From contig CAXXDH010000003.1 of assembly GCA_963677785.2 (NCBI GenBank), positions 868,001 to 932,000 of the forward strand: a stretch of 64,000 nt of DNA, in the 5' to 3' direction. Positions 63,301 to 64,000 of this stretch are shown one piece after another. Positions within the stretch are counted from its first letter, which is position 1. The number at the start of each line of letters is the position of its first letter. The translations under genes were made by a program, and so were the position numbers. A model generated the notes under the pieces. The model ran no database searches. It saw only the letters and a list, made by a program, of their open reading frames with translations, and had not been told where the DNA came from. Source of the DNA: G963665495 sp963677785. GTDB lineage: Bacteria; Desulfobacterota; Desulfovibrionia; Desulfovibrionales; Desulfovibrionaceae.

Positions 63301-64000
63301 CGGCGTTTCGGCAAAATAAAATTGTCCGCTCAGTCCCAGGTCCTTCAACAAGTGTCTGGTGGTTGCCGTTTCGGTCAAAACGGCCTGGACCTCGCCCCTG
63401 GAGGCGGCCAGAATAGCCGCCCGAAAGGATGGAAATTCCACCGCTTCCACTTCCGGAAAATCTTTTTTCAAGACATACCCGTGATGCGAGCCTTTCGCAT
63501 AAGCGACTTTCTTGCCTTTCAGGTCGCCAAGTTCCCAAACCCCGCGCAGGCGCTTGGGAAGAAGCAGGTTGACATCCATGCCGTAATACGGCTTGGAAAA
63601 GACAAATTTTTTCTTCCGGTCCGGGGATTCGAACATACCAGTATGAACGTCGGCGATGCCGTTGTCCACATTCTGCAGGCTCTCAAACCAGGACGAGGGC
63701 AGAAACGCTATGGGCTGGCCGGTTTTTTTGCTCCACAAACGCCAAATGTCCGCCATCAGCCCTGCCGGTCTTCCTTCGACATCCAAAAACATTCGTGGAG
63801 GAAAATCGAACGGCATGGCCAACAGCAGCCGCTTGCTTCTTTCCTCGGAAGACGGCTCAGACCATCTGGCGGCAATCCCGGCCCTGTCCTGTCTTGAAAT
63901 CTTCGCCATTCCTTCCGCCACCAGCGCGGCGGTCCGCGCGTCTCCTTTGCGTACGGCCGCTTGCTTATAGGCGGTGGCCATGGGAGAGGACGGATCAAAC
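60262..64000 (-). CDS. hybrid sensor histidine kinase with periplasmic binding domains, partial
   Basis: The frame is open to the right window edge; the visible part is about 1245 residues, and the first residues read as the end of a type 3 solute-binding domain, so the N-terminus is outside. Then two more solute-binding modules (about 50-270 and 300-510), a membrane helix (AALAGLFLVFVLALILYW), coiled coil, two PAS domains, HisKA (ANMSHELRTPLNGIMGML), HATPase (NLVGNAIKFT, DTGIGIPESRI, GAGLGLSI) and a C-terminal receiver (LLVEDDAVNRRVM, LILMDIQLPGLNGLE, AKPIDF). Architecture resembles BvgS/EvgS. The gene overlaps the NHL gene end by 50 bp. Confidence 0.93.
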   Translation of the reverse strand, partial: FDPSSPMATAYKQAAVRKGDARTAALVAEGMAKISRQDRAGIAARWSEPSSEERSKRLLLAMPFDFPPRMFLDVEGRPAGLMADIWRLWSKKTGQPIAFLPSSWFESLQNVDNGIADVHTGMFESPDRKKKFVFSKPYYGMDVNLLLPKRLRGVWELGDLKGKKVAYAKGSHHGYVLKKDFPEVEAVEFPSFRAAILAASRGEVQAVLTETATTRHLLKDLGLSGQFYFAETPVYSEYFRAAVRHDKQDLVRLINQGFDSISSSELAEIENRWVQDPGQKFYSSFPQALRISEKEKKWLQDHGPIRVQVPEYAPPLCFPPEQGEVKGIIPDAFSLLTALSGVKLRIMEPGSGEKADLAVSFLGETDAQDSERLQTLPLLRLPYVLVNRIGSPFVSDLDSLKQETVAVPRKSIAEEYLNKHFPDTVLLCTETPGDALRAVSENVASDYLGPLPTAVYEVQNNQLINLRVAASLNEPVLSIRLTSTDNNAELVTLMNSLIQTVSHKQWDAIITKWTSMQHSPGAWKKWLFNAALAGLFLVFVLALILYWNRKLAREVAIRQQAEAALTKAHELLEQHVQERTEELRVSNEQLEREISERSETESRLAESEYKFRTIFEQAAEAILLFDPRNGGILESNRQAVNMLGYTDDELQDLTIFEIDTTQSRATINSRIGTVFTSGGDTFYSQYRTKSGEMRDVYIKANMFRLDGRAYVLTLVEDVTERKRAMEALKASEERFRALFEDNPLQAYLWQLQNGQFILVEYNTEGVRATRDWENKGVGINAKDVQTDTVPFDDHLRMVFHSKGRDHREMRIVHPYTGMLHVMECHFAYVPEDMVIVLAMDITERKKAEEELRIAKDQAEIANRSKTEFLANMSHELRTPLNGIMGMLQLIQDTPLSEEQTKYIDTAMLSSKRLTRLLGDLIDLSRLENDKLSIQREPFFLTELLRSVEELFRLAARQAGLAFSVRCDEAMPEQLLGDEQRLRQVLINLVGNAIKFTKTGSVTLEAELLPVIKDNVCWVLFIIADTGIGIPESRINYIFESFTQDGDVYSRQYQGAGLGLSIVKRLVGLMQGTLTVDSEENVGTTFYVSVPMLRKSASEPEADVAELSAFASGSTRILLVEDDAVNRRVMQEYLEREGFDLQVAEDGEEALDLLRQEDFGLILMDIQLPGLNGLEVTEAIRISPEYKDKRRIPIIALTAYALADERKNILEAGVNAYLAKPIDFKELSNTINRVVAESQSHRPAVL

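Overview
The window looks like chromosomal DNA of a sulfate-reducing Desulfovibrio-type deltaproteobacterium (Desulfobacterota). The evidence is a complete hndABCD electron-bifurcating [FeFe] hydrogenase operon in the Desulfovibrio fructosovorans order, a class I hybrid-cluster protein paired with its ferredoxin-like partner, many chemotaxis and two-component sensors, and a fairly GC-rich coding background. No rRNA, CRISPR array or intact insertion sequence was seen. One tRNA gene (Pro, GGG) is present.

Layout. 0-1.7 kb: a low-GC cytosine methyltransferase (cut by the window edge) and its Vsr endonuclease, ending at the 3' end of tRNA-Pro, which looks like a genomic-island boundary. 1.9-4.9 kb: a SsuABC/TauABC-type ABC importer operon led by a PadR-family regulator. 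5.2-7.7 kb: hcp and an Fe-S partner gene behind a palindromic HcpR/FNR-type site. 8.2-10.1 kb: a flavin oxidoreductase, an FKBP and a cold-shock protein with a strong terminator. 10.2-12.4 kb: a decayed ParDE remnant, two small cytoplasmic genes and an intact ParDE-type toxin-antitoxin pair. 12.6-17.0 kb: two related exported alpha/beta hydrolases and a lipoprotein, then a broken FG-GAP gene. 17.9-20.9 kb: MarR regulator and divergent molybdopterin oxidoreductase sharing nested operators. 21.3-29.5 kb: cheV, ispH, dus, a chemoreceptor and a histidine kinase. 29.5-31.9 kb: an HD-domain protein and ribBA. 32-33.7 kb: AT-rich DNA with no convincing gene. 33.7-37.9 kb: hndABCD. 38.3-40.7 kb: an HD-GYP response regulator and an epimerase. 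40.9-45.1 kb: a SLOG-like protein, a periplasmic cyclophilin and a Ser/Thr kinase-HDOD pair. 45.7-57.8 kb: a phosphonate-centred region. 57.8-64 kb: a MocR regulator, an NHL-repeat protein and a large hybrid histidine kinase cut by the right edge.

Functionally, the clearest metabolic unit is 2-aminoethylphosphonate (AEP) use. PhnF-type regulator, AEP ABC importer (binding protein, ATPase, fused permease), PhnW transaminase and PhnX hydrolase form a left-to-right run that would give acetaldehyde, alanine and phosphate. Next to it on the other strand lie a BCCT transporter with a 31-residue membrane micro-protein, a PhnM-type amidohydrolase without the rest of C-P lyase, and an NCS2 permease carrying a degenerate ATPase-like tail. 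The hnd operon supplies NAD(P)-linked hydrogen metabolism, and the hcp pair handles nitrosative stress.

Points most worth following: the exported hydrolase/lipoprotein cassette (12.6-17.0 kb), the kinase-HDOD operon, the micro-protein overlapping the BCCT gene, the GTP-cyclohydrolase half of RibBA that lacks its core motif, and a C9 tract at the antitoxin-toxin junction. The functional assignments rest on reading motifs by eye; no database search was run.
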